From Mycobacterium sp. E2479 (GTDB lineage: Bacteria; Actinomycetota; Actinomycetes; Mycobacteriales; Mycobacteriaceae): DNA of 64,000 nucleotides. The DNA is taken from the NCBI RefSeq assembly GCF_001667925.1, contig NZ_LZJR01000084.1, positions 1 to 64,000 of the forward strand. The letters run 5' to 3'. The first letter of the stretch is position 1. Each line of letters begins with the position of its first letter. Below, one piece after another: positions 25,274 through 34,236 of the stretch. A program made the translations under genes and the position numbers. The notes below the pieces were generated by a model. That model did not search any database and was not told the origin of the DNA. It was given only the letters and a program-made list of their open reading frames with translations.

Positions 25274-26047
25274 ATGAGTCTGGTCACCTATGAGCTGCAC
25301 GACCATGTTGCCACCATCACCCTGAACCGCCCCGAGGCGCGCAACGCCATCAACGGCGCGCTTCGCCAAGACCTCAACGCCGCCTGGGATCGCTTCCGCG
25401 ACGACCTGGACGCGTGGGTCGGGATCCTGACGGCCAACGGCAGCGTCTTCTGTGCCGGCGGCGACCTCAAGGACGGCGAAGGCTCGGTCGGCACCTTCGG
25501 CGGCACCTTCTGGGAAAAGCCGACCATCAACTCGTTCGAATCCGGCATGGAATTGTTCAAACCGACCATCGCCGCCGTGCATGGTCCCTGTATCGGCTAC
25601 GGCGTGACCGGGGTGCTGTTCTGCGATTTCGTCATCGCCAGCACCGAGGCCACGTTTTGCTTCCCCGAGGTGTCGATCGGGGTCCCCACCATCGTCGGGG
25701 CCATTCGCCTCCCGAGCCGGGTGGGCTGGGCCAACGCCATGGAGTTGCTCTTGACCGGCAAGCCCATGAGCGCCGAGCGGGCCAAGGAAATCGGGCTGGT
25801 CTGGAAGCTGGTCGAGCCCGACCAACTGCAGGCCGAAGCCCAAGCGTGGGCCCGCACCCTCACCGAGGCCGCTCCCCTGGCCCAACGAGCGACCAAGGAG
25901 GTGGCGTGGCGAACCGCGGACATGGGCTGGATCGAGTCGGTCCGCTTCGGCGAGACCATGCGCAAAGTCGCCGGGGCGACAGAGGACGTCGCGGAGGGGC
26001 TTCGCGCGTGGGCCGAGAAGCGCAAGCCCCAGTGGCGCGGCCGCTAG
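25274..26047 (+). CDS. Enoyl-CoA hydratase/isomerase family protein
   Basis: A 257-residue crotonase-fold protein. The first oxyanion-hole segment is F-C-A-G-G-D-L-K-D, and the second is H-G-P-C-I-G-Y-G-V-T. The catalytic Glu position is found near F-C-F-P-E-V-S-I-G-V-P. Such enzymes hydrate or isomerise enoyl-CoA in beta-oxidation or cholesterol degradation. No thiolase or acyl-CoA synthetase is adjacent, so the pathway is open. Start is ATG 25274; the gene is convergent with the radical SAM gene (3 bp apart). Confidence 0.9.
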   Translation: MSLVTYELHDHVATITLNRPEARNAINGALRQDLNAAWDRFRDDLDAWVGILTANGSVFCAGGDLKDGEGSVGTFGGTFWEKPTINSFESGMELFKPTIAAVHGPCIGYGVTGVLFCDFVIASTEATFCFPEVSIGVPTIVGAIRLPSRVGWANAMELLLTGKPMSAERAKEIGLVWKLVEPDQLQAEAQAWARTLTEAAPLAQRATKEVAWRTADMGWIESVRFGETMRKVAGATEDVAEGLRAWAEKRKPQWRGR

Positions 26048-26050
26048 CCG

Positions 26051-27163
26051 TCAGAACGCGTAGCGCAGCCGGCAGGATGGCAGCTTGACCGCGAGCAGGT
26101 CGGTCAGGTCCTGCACCCAGCGCCTCTTCCACGGGCTCTTGTAGCGCACGTTCCACTGGCCGCTTTGGCTGCGCTTGGGTTGCTGCAAGTCCGGCCGCCA
26201 CAACAACTCCTCGCCCTTCGGGTGCCAGCCGAGATTGACGTCGTGCAGGCCTTGGTTGTGTGTCAGGAAGATGACCTCGGCGGCGAGTTGCCTGCGAGTT
26301 CGTTCGCTGGTGTTGTCGGCCACCTGTTGCAACAGCTGGGCCCAGTCGTCCAACCAGCCCTCGTAGACAATGACCGGGCTGAGGTTCAGATGGACTTCGT
26401 AGCCGGCCTCGACGAAATCGTCGATGGCCGCGATGCGGTCGGCGACCTTGGCGGTGCGGATGTCGACCAGACGCGACGCCTCCGTCGGCATCAAGCTGAA
26501 CCGGACCCGCGTCCCGCCCTTTGGGTTGTAGGTCAGCAGGTCGCGGTTGACGAGCTTGGTCGCGAAGCTGGCTTTGGCATTGGGGATCCGTGCGAACAGC
26601 TCGACGAGGTCGCGCACGTTGTCGGACACCATCGCATCGACCGAACAATCGCTGTTCTCACCGATGTCGTAGACCCAGTCGACCGGGTCGCACTGGTTGG
26701 GCGCGGGCTTGACCCCGTGGCGGGCGGCGTGGCGTTCGAGATACCCGGTGATCTTCTCGATGTTGGCGAACACCGTGATGGGGTTGGCGTAGCCCTTACG
26801 GCGCGGCACATAGCAGTAAGAGCAGGCCATCGCGCAGCCGTTGGCCGTCGACGGCGCGATCCAATCGCTGGATCGCTCGTTGCGCCGTGCCGACAGGCTC
26901 TTCTTCTCACCCAGGACGAGCACTTCTCGTTTGATACGAACCCAGTCCTCGACGTTGCCCTCGTTGCCGTACAGGCCCGGAATGGCCTGGTGTGAGGCGA
27001 CCTGGATGCGCTCGGCGTCGGGGAATCGGTTCAGCACCTGACGCGCGCGGAAAAACCGGTCGATGTCGGGCTCGTGGTAGATCCGCTTGATGTCGAGGAG
27101 CCGATCCGCGAGGTCAGCCGGCACTCGGTGCGGATGGGTGTCTTTTTCGAGCGTGGGCGGCAT
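26051..27163 (-). CDS. Spore-photoproduct-lyase-like radical SAM protein
   Basis: A 370-residue radical SAM enzyme. The 4Fe-4S cysteines are at 110, 114 and 117 in C-A-M-A-C-S-Y-C-Y. N-C-A-R-like early part is replaced by N-G-C-A-M-A-C; downstream are S-D-N-V-R-D-L, S-F-A-T-K and R-V-R-F-S-L-M-P, which occur in Spl family proteins. True spore photoproduct lyase repairs a UV thymine dimer in spores; mycobacteria do not form classic spores, so the substrate is unclear, though a DNA-repair role is possible. It is divergent from the DUF3253 gene. Confidence 0.85.
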   Translation of the reverse strand: MPPTLEKDTHPHRVPADLADRLLDIKRIYHEPDIDRFFRARQVLNRFPDAERIQVASHQAIPGLYGNEGNVEDWVRIKREVLVLGEKKSLSARRNERSSDWIAPSTANGCAMACSYCYVPRRKGYANPITVFANIEKITGYLERHAARHGVKPAPNQCDPVDWVYDIGENSDCSVDAMVSDNVRDLVELFARIPNAKASFATKLVNRDLLTYNPKGGTRVRFSLMPTEASRLVDIRTAKVADRIAAIDDFVEAGYEVHLNLSPVIVYEGWLDDWAQLLQQVADNTSERTRRQLAAEVIFLTHNQGLHDVNLGWHPKGEELLWRPDLQQPKRSQSGQWNVRYKSPWKRRWVQDLTDLLAVKLPSCRLRYAF

Positions 27164-27241
27164 GTCGTTTCAACGCCTGCGCGCGGGGCGTGGTTCCAAC
27201 CGAAGTGGCGAACGAGCGGCGCCGTGGCCTTCACTGGTGGG

Positions 27242-27583
27242 GTGGTCGAGCGATTGCGTGCCGAACTCGGGCGGGTGTCCAGCGGTGGCGGGCGCGGCGC
27301 CGACGATGCCGGGATCGCCCTCGGGGACGGGCCGCTGAGACAGCGGCTCGAGTCGTCGATCCGAGCCCTGGCCGAGCATCGGGGCCCGCGGAGCAGTATC
27401 TGCCCGTCGGATGCGGCCCGTGCGGTGGGCGGCGATAATTGGCGCGGGCTGATGGACGAGGCGCGGGAGGCCGCCCGGCGGCTCGCCAGATCGGGAGACG
27501 TGAAGATCACGCAACGGGGCAAGGTCGTCGACCCCGACGGCGAATGGTCCGGCCCCATCCGCATCCGAACCGCGCGGCCTTGA
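27242..27583 (+). CDS. DUF3253 family protein
   Basis: The C-terminal half reads S-I-C-P-S-D-A-A-R-A-V-G with later W-R-G-L-M, L-A-R-S-G-D-V-K-I-T-Q-R-G and G-P-I-R-I-R, which is the DUF3253 signature, a winged-helix-like small protein of unknown role. GTG 27242 gives 113 residues; GTG 27224 is an alternative and the frame is open back to 27074, where it overlaps the start of the divergent radical SAM gene. The close divergent pairing suggests a shared promoter region. Confidence 0.65.
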   Translation: MVERLRAELGRVSSGGGRGADDAGIALGDGPLRQRLESSIRALAEHRGPRSSICPSDAARAVGGDNWRGLMDEAREAARRLARSGDVKITQRGKVVDPDGEWSGPIRIRTARP

Positions 27584-27685
27584 ACTAGTCTGTTGCGCAA
27601 CGATATTCGTCTGCTCGAACGTTTCTCCCCGCCCTTGCACCAACCGCCGGGACCCCCTTGGCCGACGATATGACAGGATCTCGGC

Positions 27686-28348
27686 ATGAGTGCACGCAGA
27701 TTTGCTCGCGGGTTCGGTATGGCGGTTGTGACGACGTGGGCGCTGGCCAGTGCACCCTTGGGCACCCCCACCGCCGTTGCCGATGGGTGCTCGGACGTCT
27801 CGGTAGTCTTCGCCCGCGGCACCCATCAGGAGCCTGGCCTCGGCAACATTGGACAGGCGTTCGTCGACTCGCTCACGTCGCAGCTCGGTGGTAAGTCCGT
27901 CGACGTCTACGCGGTGAACTACCCCGCCAACGACGACTACCACAACAGCGCCAACGCCGGGTCCGCCGACGCGAGCGCACACATTCAAGACGTCGTGGCC
28001 AACTGCCCGAACTCGAGGATCGTGCTCGGCGGCTACTCCCAGGGCTCGACGGTGATCGACCTGGCCACCAACGCGATGCCGCCCTCGGTCGCCGATCATG
28101 TCGCCGCCGTCGCCCTGTTCGGCGAGCCGACCAGCCAGTTCTCCAGCATGCTGTGGGGCGGCCAACCGCTACCGACGATCAACCCGGCTTATGGCTCCAA
28201 GGTCACCAGCCTGTGTGCACCTGACGACCCGATCTGCTCAGGCGGCGGCAACATCATTGCGCACGTCTCCTACATCGAGGACGGGATGACAGCCCAGGCC
28301 GCGACGTTCGCGGCCAACAAGGTCAACCAGGCTGCGCCGCGCGTCTGA
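27686..28348 (+). CDS. cfp21: Cutinase CFP21-like (Culp1) secreted lipase
   Basis: A 220-residue cutinase nearly collinear with M. tuberculosis CFP21 (Rv1984c). Signal peptide up to about residue 32; conserved F-A-R-G-T-H-Q; catalytic Ser118 in G-G-Y-S-Q-G; A-D-H-V-A-A-V-A-L-F-G-E-P; an Asp in C-A-P-D-D-P-I-C; and a His in I-A-H-V-S-Y. From M. tuberculosis work, CFP21 is an exported esterase/lipase and antigen. Of the three cutinases in this window this is the only one I would assign to a named orthologue. Confidence 0.92.
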   Translation: MSARRFARGFGMAVVTTWALASAPLGTPTAVADGCSDVSVVFARGTHQEPGLGNIGQAFVDSLTSQLGGKSVDVYAVNYPANDDYHNSANAGSADASAHIQDVVANCPNSRIVLGGYSQGSTVIDLATNAMPPSVADHVAAVALFGEPTSQFSSMLWGGQPLPTINPAYGSKVTSLCAPDDPICSGGGNIIAHVSYIEDGMTAQAATFAANKVNQAAPRV

Positions 28349-28357
28349 CAGCCAGCG

Positions 28358-28702
28358 TCAGTCGTTCGCCCCCTGCTCTTGCCGTTGCCGCTTCTCGGCG
28401 GCTTGAGTGCGGTCTTCCACCTGGCGCCCGGCTGACTCGACCGTCTGCCTCCGCTGGGAAGCGGTCTCGTCGGCGCGCTGCTTCGCCGCGGCGCTTTGCT
28501 GCAGCGCGGACTGTGCCGCTTCGCGCTTGCGTCACTCGGCGCCGATGCGTGTCTCTTTGACTTCCTGTTGGGTCACCGCTTGCGCTTCCTCGCGTACCTG
28601 GATGGCCTCGTCCCGGGCGCTTTTGAGCTTGGCGTCGGCCTGCGCCTTCCTGACCGCGGCCTAAGCGTCGGCCTGCGCGGCGGACCCGCGCCCGTGCGGC
28701 AT
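28358..28702 (-). pseudogene. Coiled-coil protein gene with two in-frame stops
   Basis: One frame (ending TGA 28358-28360) encodes a continuous heptad-rich, Ala/Gln/Glu/Arg-rich helix: A-D-A-K-L-K-S-A-R-D-E-A, A-V-T-Q-Q-E-V-K-E-T, A-K-Q-R-A-D-E-T-A-S-Q-R-R-Q-T-V-E. It is broken by TGA at 28532-28534 and TAG at 28661-28663. An ATG sits at 28700-28702 next to a run of eight T on the plus strand. The uniform coiled-coil character on both sides of each stop supports a disrupted gene. Confidence 0.6.
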
Positions 28703-28707
28703 TTTTT

Positions 28708-28851
28708 TTGCCGTCCCTGATCGACTTGGTGCTCAGCGGAAGAATCAACCCCGGCAAGGTGTTTGACGTGCACCTGCCCCTGGAGCGGGTCGCCGAGGCT
28801 TACCGGGCCATGGATGAGCGACGCGCCATCAAGGCCTTCCTGCAGCGCGGG
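28708..28851 (+). pseudogene. Remnant of a zinc-dependent alcohol dehydrogenase C-terminus
   Basis: About 45 codons read S-L-I-D-L-V-L-S-G-R-I-N-P-G-K-V-F-D and L-E-R-V-A-E-A-Y-R-A-M-D-E-R-R-A-I-K, which is the characteristic last segment of NAD-dependent medium-chain alcohol dehydrogenases. No catalytic or cofactor domain is present upstream; the fragment begins right at the eight-T run and continues without a stop into unrelated sequence ahead of the next gene. It is the tail of a lost gene. Confidence 0.75.
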
Positions 28852-28905
28852 GGGGCCGGTCACCGCGCCGGACGCTCCCCTGTTTCTTCGGCTAACGTCG
28901 ACCGT

Positions 28906-29160
28906 ATGGCCAAAGTCTCCGGCAACGACCTGATCGACGACGTCACCCCTGGCGACATCATCGCGGTGGACCGCGGCTCGGGTGAACGGCCCTACAAAGT
29001 AGTCTTCAAGGACGCCAGCGACACGGGGTATCTCATCACATTCGAAACCGACGCCGGTGAAACCTTTCAACTCGATCTGGCGGCAGGCACCAGGGTGAAA
29101 CGGTCGCTCGAGGCGAAGTGGGAATCTGCGCAGAGTCCCACGCCGAACTCGGAGAGCTAA
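28906..29160 (+). CDS. Small conserved hypothetical protein
   Basis: An 84-residue protein starting at ATG 28906. It is beta-rich with I-D-D-V-T-P-G-D-I-I-A-V-D, P-Y-K-V-V-F-K-D-A-S-D-T-G-Y-L-I-T-F and F-Q-L-D-L-A-A-G-T. The pattern looks like a small barrel domain and the composition is ordinary coding, but I cannot name the family. No signal peptide or membrane segment. The frame is open upstream into the alcohol dehydrogenase remnant. Confidence 0.6.
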   Translation: MAKVSGNDLIDDVTPGDIIAVDRGSGERPYKVVFKDASDTGYLITFETDAGETFQLDLAAGTRVKRSLEAKWESAQSPTPNSES

Positions 29161-29423
29161 CGGCGCCGCTAAAACGGCGTCGAGCCGAAACCCGTTGGTA
29201 GGCAGCACTTTCGACGATGCACACGTACGTCGCCTAGAAAACTTTCTCGAACACCGGGGGTTGACGGTCCCGATACGCGGATGGCGTCGCGAATCTCCGT
29301 CGCACCTGCCGTTTGGGTGGCGTGTGGGTGGGTACCGCCACACTCCGGAGGGAGCTCGCGCATCCGGTGGCGATGCGGCCGAATGCTTCCGCCGTCGTCC
29401 GGACGAAAGGGCTGGTGTCCACC

Positions 29424-29672
29424 ATGACCGCGCAACCCCCCGATCCTGACCCCACCCAAACTCCTGGGCTGGAGGCGGGAGGGGGCGCCGCACCGGGCAC
29501 CACCCCGCCGGCTGCGCCCCAAACGTCCGGTGTGTCTGAACCGCAACCACCGAATACCCGGCGGTTCGCTCCAAGTTCCGCGCTCACCGTCATCGCGGTG
29601 TGCATTTTCGCCGTTGCGTTCCTCGCGGTGGCGGTGCTACTGGTGATGAAGATAGTCGGGGTGGGCGGCTAA
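29424..29672 (+). CDS. DUF6480-type single-pass membrane protein
   Basis: An 82-residue protein opening M-T-A-Q-P-P-D-P-D-P-T-Q-T-P-G-L-E-A-G-G-G, followed by a Pro/Thr-rich linker and one C-terminal transmembrane segment (about 55-78, A-L-T-V-I-A-V-C-I-F-A-V-A-F-L). This P-D-P-D-P..T-P-G-L-E..G-G-G arrangement is what I know as the actinobacterial DUF6480 family. Function unknown. The start at 29424 is favoured; the frame is open back to 29313. Confidence 0.7.
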   Translation: MTAQPPDPDPTQTPGLEAGGGAAPGTTPPAAPQTSGVSEPQPPNTRRFAPSSALTVIAVCIFAVAFLAVAVLLVMKIVGVGG

Positions 29673-29744
29673 CATGCGAAACCATTTACGGCACTTGGCG
29701 ATTATGCAACTCAGTAGTGGGCATAGCAACATACATGATCGACG

Positions 29745-29939
29745 ATGCCGCGCAGGCGCCGGGAGAAGGACCAGTCGCAGTGGGTGACCGGCGACGAGCC
29801 CATGACCGGGCCGCAGCGCAGCTACCTGAACACCCTGGCGCAAGAAGCGGGCCGAGACATCCCGGAAAATCTGACGAAGGCCCAGGCGTCCAGCCTGATC
29901 GACGAGCTGCAACAACTAACCGGGCGTGGTGACTCATGA
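29745..29939 (+). CDS. DUF3072 small protein
   Basis: A 64-residue protein containing G-D-E-P-M-T-G-P-Q-R-S-Y-L-N-T-L-A-Q-E-A-G, then L-T-K-A-Q-A-S-S-L-I-D-E-L-Q, the DUF3072 signature. This motif occurs in many actinobacteria, often as a short helix-turn module; its role is unknown. The stop overlaps the start of the next gene (ATGA). Confidence 0.8.
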   Translation: MPRRRREKDQSQWVTGDEPMTGPQRSYLNTLAQEAGRDIPENLTKAQASSLIDELQQLTGRGDS

Positions 29940-30187
29940 CGATCGGAGCCGAGGATGCGCGGCGGTTGCTCGACAGCCCGGACACGAACGCAACGCTCGT
30001 GGTGGTCCAGGGACGTGCCACGGTCGTCTCGCCGGCTGATTTGGAATCCCTTGAATATCGAAGGACTCTACAGATTGCGACTCGCCAGGAATTGGTGCAG
30101 CGAATCGGACACGCGGAGCTATCCGACCGGGAGTTGACCGAGCAGGCCGAAGAACTCGACACGGCGGTGCGCAACCTGGGTGGATGA
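29936..30187 (+). CDS. Small hypothetical protein coupled to the DUF3072 gene
   Basis: An 83-residue soluble protein, translationally coupled to the DUF3072 gene by ATGA. Residues 1-45 suggest an alpha/beta unit (A-T-L-V-V-V-Q-G-R-A-T-V-V-S-P-A-D-L-E) and the rest is helical and acidic. Family not recognised. The coupling suggests that the two small proteins are made in fixed ratio and may interact. Confidence 0.6.
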   Translation: MTIGAEDARRLLDSPDTNATLVVVQGRATVVSPADLESLEYRRTLQIATRQELVQRIGHAELSDRELTEQAEELDTAVRNLGG

Positions 30188-30216
30188 TCGATACCAGAAG
30201 CGTTGCCGCGCAGGCG

Positions 30217-31059
30217 TTACGGCGCGATGGTTACTTGGTCACCGACCTGGATGACGCCTTTGCTCACCACCGCGAGGTAGGCACCCGCGCACGGCTGGGC
30301 GTTATGACCGCCCGTCTTCAACCGGTTTTCGGCCGCCGGTATTTTCAGTGCCTGCGGAGCTCGCGGCAATGTCCCGTGCTCGAGGGTGGGGACCACGCAG
30401 CGTGAAGTCGCGGTGAGCACGCGTAGCCGAGTCTCCCCAATGACGAGTTCGCCGCCCACCCAGTCATTTTCAGTGTATGGCCGGTAGTCCGCCGGCGTTG
30501 TGATCACCAGATTCGGCCGGTACCGCAGCGCCTCCACGCCGATGTGCTCCAGGGTGGCCGTCGTGATCGCATGCAAAGGCGCTTCGTCGGTGAACGAGTC
30601 GCCCGGGGTGGCCGCGGCGATCCGCAGAATTCGGCCCTCCACCTGGGCGTCGAGGCCGTATTCCAGCAATTTCTCCGGATCGGGACGCACCAGTGTGGCG
30701 CCCTCGGGGCGTTGAGTGACCAACCGGACCCGCCGTCCGGTCAGTTGCGAGATCAGCTCATCGACACCGGGATCATCGGCCGCGACGTCGGTTCCGTCGG
30801 GCATGCTGATGCGCACACCCTGAGCGCCAGCATGCGCGGTGCACGTCAGGAGATTGCGCCACAGTCGGGGATTTTTGGCGCTGGCCACGTGCCCGGTCTC
30901 ACCGTCGACAAGCGCGAGCCGCCGGTCGCCGTCGGCGCCGCGCTCGTCGACCAGCAGTCGATCGAGGGTCTCGCCGAGCATCGACTTCACCGGATAGCGA
31001 AGCAACGCCTGCACCCGCATCGGCACGGCATCAGAAGTATGGGCGATCGGGTTGTCCAT
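30217..31059 (-). CDS. MOSC domain-containing protein
   Basis: A 280-residue protein with an N-terminal MOSC_N beta barrel (L-L-R-Y-P-V-K-S-M-L-G-E, then D-R-R-L-A-L-V-D) and a C-terminal MOSC domain (F-T-D-E-A-P-L-H, Y-R-P-N-L-V-I, R-C-V-V-P-T, C-A-G-A-Y). The Cys in R-C-V-V-P-T is the conserved MOSC cysteine. MOSC proteins bind molybdenum cofactor and include mARC/YcbX reductases of N-hydroxylated compounds. No ferredoxin domain is fused here. Confidence 0.88.
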   Translation of the reverse strand: MDNPIAHTSDAVPMRVQALLRYPVKSMLGETLDRLLVDERGADGDRRLALVDGETGHVASAKNPRLWRNLLTCTAHAGAQGVRISMPDGTDVAADDPGVDELISQLTGRRVRLVTQRPEGATLVRPDPEKLLEYGLDAQVEGRILRIAAATPGDSFTDEAPLHAITTATLEHIGVEALRYRPNLVITTPADYRPYTENDWVGGELVIGETRLRVLTATSRCVVPTLEHGTLPRAPQALKIPAAENRLKTGGHNAQPCAGAYLAVVSKGVIQVGDQVTIAP

Positions 31060-31127
31060 GGGGCGCCTTCACTGAGTATTTCTACATTCTGCGCCCAACT
31101 GACGAACGGACCACGTCCGGGCACGGA

Positions 31128-32522
31128 TCAGCTTGGCAGCAGGCGCTTTTTCTGCTCTTCGAATTCTTGTTGCGTCAGAATCCCCGCATCGCGCAGCGAC
31201 GCCAGCTCCCGCAGCTCGGCCGCGATACTGGTGATCGGCCCACCCGCGGCAACCGGCGGAGGGGCCGCCGGCTCTTTCGTCGGCTCCTTCGGCGCTTTGC
31301 GCGTGGCCTTCTCGGGCTCGCCGGCCCGGGCACGCTCGCGACCGAGGGCGCCACCCGTGCCGGCCATCGCGCGCCCGGCCATGCTCGCCACGGCCATCTC
31401 GCCGAACAAACTTCCCGAGCCGGTGGGAGCCGCGGCCGCGGCCGCGGCGGCGGCCTCGGCACCGGCCCCAGCGCTGGTGGCCGGCAGCGCCAAGGCGGCC
31501 GGGCGGATCGCCGGGGCGGCCGCTGTCCATCCTGGCGGCACCGATAAGCCACCGACGGTGTTCGCCTGGCCCAGCCCTGCAGACATCAGCGATCCGAATC
31601 CGCCCGCCGGGTTTGTGATGACCGGGAATGGCGAGGGCGGCACCGCGCCCATCCCGGGCCACGACTGCACTCCGGCCCAACCGCTGACGATGTCGTCTGT
31701 GTGGAAACCGGTTAGCGTGCCGGCCACGTCGAAGGGAAGAGCGATCAACGTACCCGGCGTGTCGATGCTTAGCCCGGCCACGCTGGCCGGCGCGTCGAGA
31801 AAGAACGTGGTGAGATCGCTCCCCAGCCCCAGCAAGTCCGTCACTGACGTCGGATCGGCGGCGGCAGCCGGACCCGCCGCCGCACTGCTCAACAAGTTGG
31901 GCACCGCGGAGAAAGACTGCTGGGTCACGGCGTTGCGTGTGCTCCCGGCGGCGGTAGCGGTGGCCTGGGCCACCGATTCGGATTGACCGGCGTCGGAGCT
32001 CGTCGTCTGGTCGGGCTGGGCGAACGGCGTCAACCGGGTCGCCGACGCCGTCGAACCGGCGTAGCCGAACATGGCCGCGCTGTCTCGCGCCCACATCTCG
32101 GCGTACTCACTCTCCGTGGTCGCTATCGCGGGTGTGTTCTGCCCGAGGACGTTGGTGGCGACGAGCGTCGCCAGCAGGGTGCGGTTGGCTGCGACCACCG
32201 GTGGCGGCACCGTCTCGGCGAACGCGGTCTCGTAGGCGAAGGCCGCTGCTCTGGCCTGGTTGGCGGTTTCTTCGGCCTGGGCGCCGGTGGTCCTCATCCA
32301 CGCCAAGTAAGGGGTGATCGCTGCGACCATGGAGGCGGATGACGGGCCAACCCACGGACCGGACGTCAAGGCCGTGATTTCGGCCTGATATGAGTTCGCG
32401 GTCGATTGCAACGCGGCGGCCAGTTCGTCCCAGGCCATCGCGGCGGCCAGCATCGGTCCCGACCCCGGACCGGCGTACATCCGCGCGGAGTTGACCTCCG
32501 GCGGTAGTACTGCGAAGTCCAT
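31128..32522 (-). CDS. PPE family protein with C-terminal SHOCT domain
   Basis: A 464-residue PPE protein. The N-terminus [12 protein letters not shown] and a WxG-type turn S-G-P-W-V-G mark the PPE domain (1 to about 165), which forms a helical bundle exported by ESX secretion. Residues 324-332 carry the PPE-SVP motif (G-G-L-S-V-P-P-G-W). A low-complexity Ala- and Lys/Glu/Pro-rich stretch (350-430) leads to residues 435-463, [19 protein letters not shown], which is a SHOCT module. No PE gene or ESX gene is adjacent. Confidence 0.93.
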   Translation of the reverse strand: MDFAVLPPEVNSARMYAGPGSGPMLAAAMAWDELAAALQSTANSYQAEITALTSGPWVGPSSASMVAAITPYLAWMRTTGAQAEETANQARAAAFAYETAFAETVPPPVVAANRTLLATLVATNVLGQNTPAIATTESEYAEMWARDSAAMFGYAGSTASATRLTPFAQPDQTTSSDAGQSESVAQATATAAGSTRNAVTQQSFSAVPNLLSSAAAGPAAAADPTSVTDLLGLGSDLTTFFLDAPASVAGLSIDTPGTLIALPFDVAGTLTGFHTDDIVSGWAGVQSWPGMGAVPPSPFPVITNPAGGFGSLMSAGLGQANTVGGLSVPPGWTAAAPAIRPAALALPATSAGAGAEAAAAAAAAAPTGSGSLFGEMAVASMAGRAMAGTGGALGRERARAGEPEKATRKAPKEPTKEPAAPPPVAAGGPITSIAAELRELASLRDAGILTQQEFEEQKKRLLPS

Positions 32523-32985
32523 GCCGTTCTCCTCCGATCGCTTTCAGGGCCGCGAGGGCATCGACGATCCCGATGCACGTCGTATGGGGGTAGCCAACCG
32601 AGCAGCAAACAAATCGAATCCCCTCCGGTGCTGCCAGTGCCGCGAACGAAGACGGCCAATCAGTCCGTCCCTAGTGCTAAGGGCCGATCTCACGCGTTTG
32701 CAGGTGCTCCCACGTCAACCAATACAGCGAAATTGTTGCTGTGGGTTAACGATAGGTTACCTGCACGTGACGCCCCAAACTCGCAAGGGTTCGGCGCGTA
32801 CTGCGCAAATCCCTCTCAGCCCGCGCTCGACGGCGCGCAAAACGTCTGGTTCGCCTAACCCTGCCCGGCATTCACTCGCCTGACGCCTCCAAAGGCCCAG
32901 TTCAAGCGGGTCGGCAAACGTCCCGCGGGTCTGGCGGCGCCGGGTTCTGCTTGGATTTGTGACGTCCCCACGAGAGGTCTGCTGA
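32523..32985. other. Intergenic region between PPE and glycosyltransferase genes
   Basis: About 460 bp separating two divergent genes. No coding region is convincing. It is locally less GC-rich (32725-32765) and holds a direct repeat GGTTAAC..GGTTACC around 32747-32761 with a possible promoter for the rightward gene; no clear operator is seen. Confidence 0.4.
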
Positions 32986-34176
32986 ATGAAACTAGTGCTG
33001 GTCGCCTACGGCGGCCGCGGCGACGTCGAACCGTGCGCTGCCCTTGGTCGCGAGCTGATGCACCGAGGCCACGAGGTGCGCCTGGCGGTCCCGCCCAACA
33101 TGACCGGCTTCGTCGAGTCGACAGGCCTTGCTGCCAGCGGGTACGGCCCGGATACGCAAAGTGGAATGAACGCGGCGCAGGAATTGCTCGGTTCACTCCA
33201 ATATGGGACCCGCGGGCTGTCCCACGTGGTCGAGCGCGTTACGCGGATCTGGATGGACAAAAGCGCGACGCTGATGTTGCTGGCCTCTAGTGCCGATCTG
33301 GTGGTGGCGCACATGAACGATCAGGCCCTGGCCACCAATATCGCCGAACATCACGGCATTCCGCTCGCCGCGTTGCACGTGTTCCCGGCGCGGATCATGC
33401 CATCGAGCCCGCTGTATTCGGGCATGACCAAGGATGCCGAAGTCGTCCAACGCCGTGCGCTCGGCTTGCCCGAGGTAACCGAATTGGCGGCCGGGCCGCC
33501 GGGCGAGCTTTTGGAAATCCAGACTTACGACGAGCTGTGCCTGCCCGGGCCCGCCGCCGAATGGCTGGAACCGGGCCACCAGCGTCCTTTCGTCGGTTCG
33601 TTGACCCTGGAATTGCCGACGGGCAATGACGACGAGATCTTGTCCTGGATCGCGGACGGAACGCCACCTATTTACTTCGGGTTTGGCAGCACGCCCGTCA
33701 GTTCTCCCGCCGAGACCGTCGCGGTGATCAGCGCGGCCTGCGGGCAATTGGGTGAGCGCGCATTGATCTGCAGCGGCGCGAACGACTTCACCGGCGTCCC
33801 GCGGTTCGATCACGTCAAGATGGTAAGGGCGATGAATTACGCGGCCGTCTTCCCGGCCTGCCGGGCCGTGGTCCATCACGGTGGCTCGGGCACCACGGCC
33901 GCAGGCCTGCGCGCCGGGGTCCCCACACTCATCCTGTGGACGGTATGGGACCAGCCGATGTGGGCAACTGCCGTCGAACAACTGCAAGTCGGCGCCGGGC
34001 GTGCCTTTTCCGACAGCACCCTGGACTCGCTGGTCGCCGACCTACGCACGGTCCTCGCCCCGCAATGCGCTGCTCGGGCCCGTGAAGTGGCCGCCCAGAT
34101 GAGCAAACCCGCCGAAAGTGTTGCCCGCGCCGCCGATCTACTCGAAGAGTTCGCTCGCCCGGCACGTTCGGTTTGA
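32986..34176 (+). CDS. GT1-family glycosyltransferase
   Basis: A 396-residue GT-B enzyme. The N-terminal domain opens with L-V-L-V-A-Y-G-G-R-G-D-V-E-P and the C-terminal donor-binding domain has F-G-F-G-S and V-V-H-H-G-G-S-G-T-T-A-A-G-L-R-A-G-V-P. This places it with the UDP- or dTDP-sugar transferases that glycosylate lipids and polyketides; in mycobacteria relatives act on glycopeptidolipids and phenolic glycolipids. The following methyltransferase gene, 60 bp away, supports a joint role in sugar or lipid decoration. Confidence 0.87.
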   Translation: MKLVLVAYGGRGDVEPCAALGRELMHRGHEVRLAVPPNMTGFVESTGLAASGYGPDTQSGMNAAQELLGSLQYGTRGLSHVVERVTRIWMDKSATLMLLASSADLVVAHMNDQALATNIAEHHGIPLAALHVFPARIMPSSPLYSGMTKDAEVVQRRALGLPEVTELAAGPPGELLEIQTYDELCLPGPAAEWLEPGHQRPFVGSLTLELPTGNDDEILSWIADGTPPIYFGFGSTPVSSPAETVAVISAACGQLGERALICSGANDFTGVPRFDHVKMVRAMNYAAVFPACRAVVHHGGSGTTAAGLRAGVPTLILWTVWDQPMWATAVEQLQVGAGRAFSDSTLDSLVADLRTVLAPQCAARAREVAAQMSKPAESVARAADLLEEFARPARSV

Positions 34177-34236
34177 TCGGCACTGCCCGTCTGCGCATCG
34201 GTGGTGCAAAGCCCGCTGGTCGTGTAGAAGGTTCTG

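Noticed and set aside
29160..29182. Possible stem-loop after the small gene at 28906
   Set aside because: Short six- to seven-base stem with one mismatch and no T-run; too weak to call as a terminator.
30184..30405. 73-codon frame overlapping the previous small gene by ATGA
   Set aside because: The overlap is suggestive, but most of the frame is the antisense of the MOSC gene end. Only the first ten or so codons are outside it.
30544..31986. 480-codon plus-strand open frame across the MOSC and PPE genes
   Set aside because: It spans the genes of two clear proteins in the other direction and is alanine/proline-rich shadow sequence.
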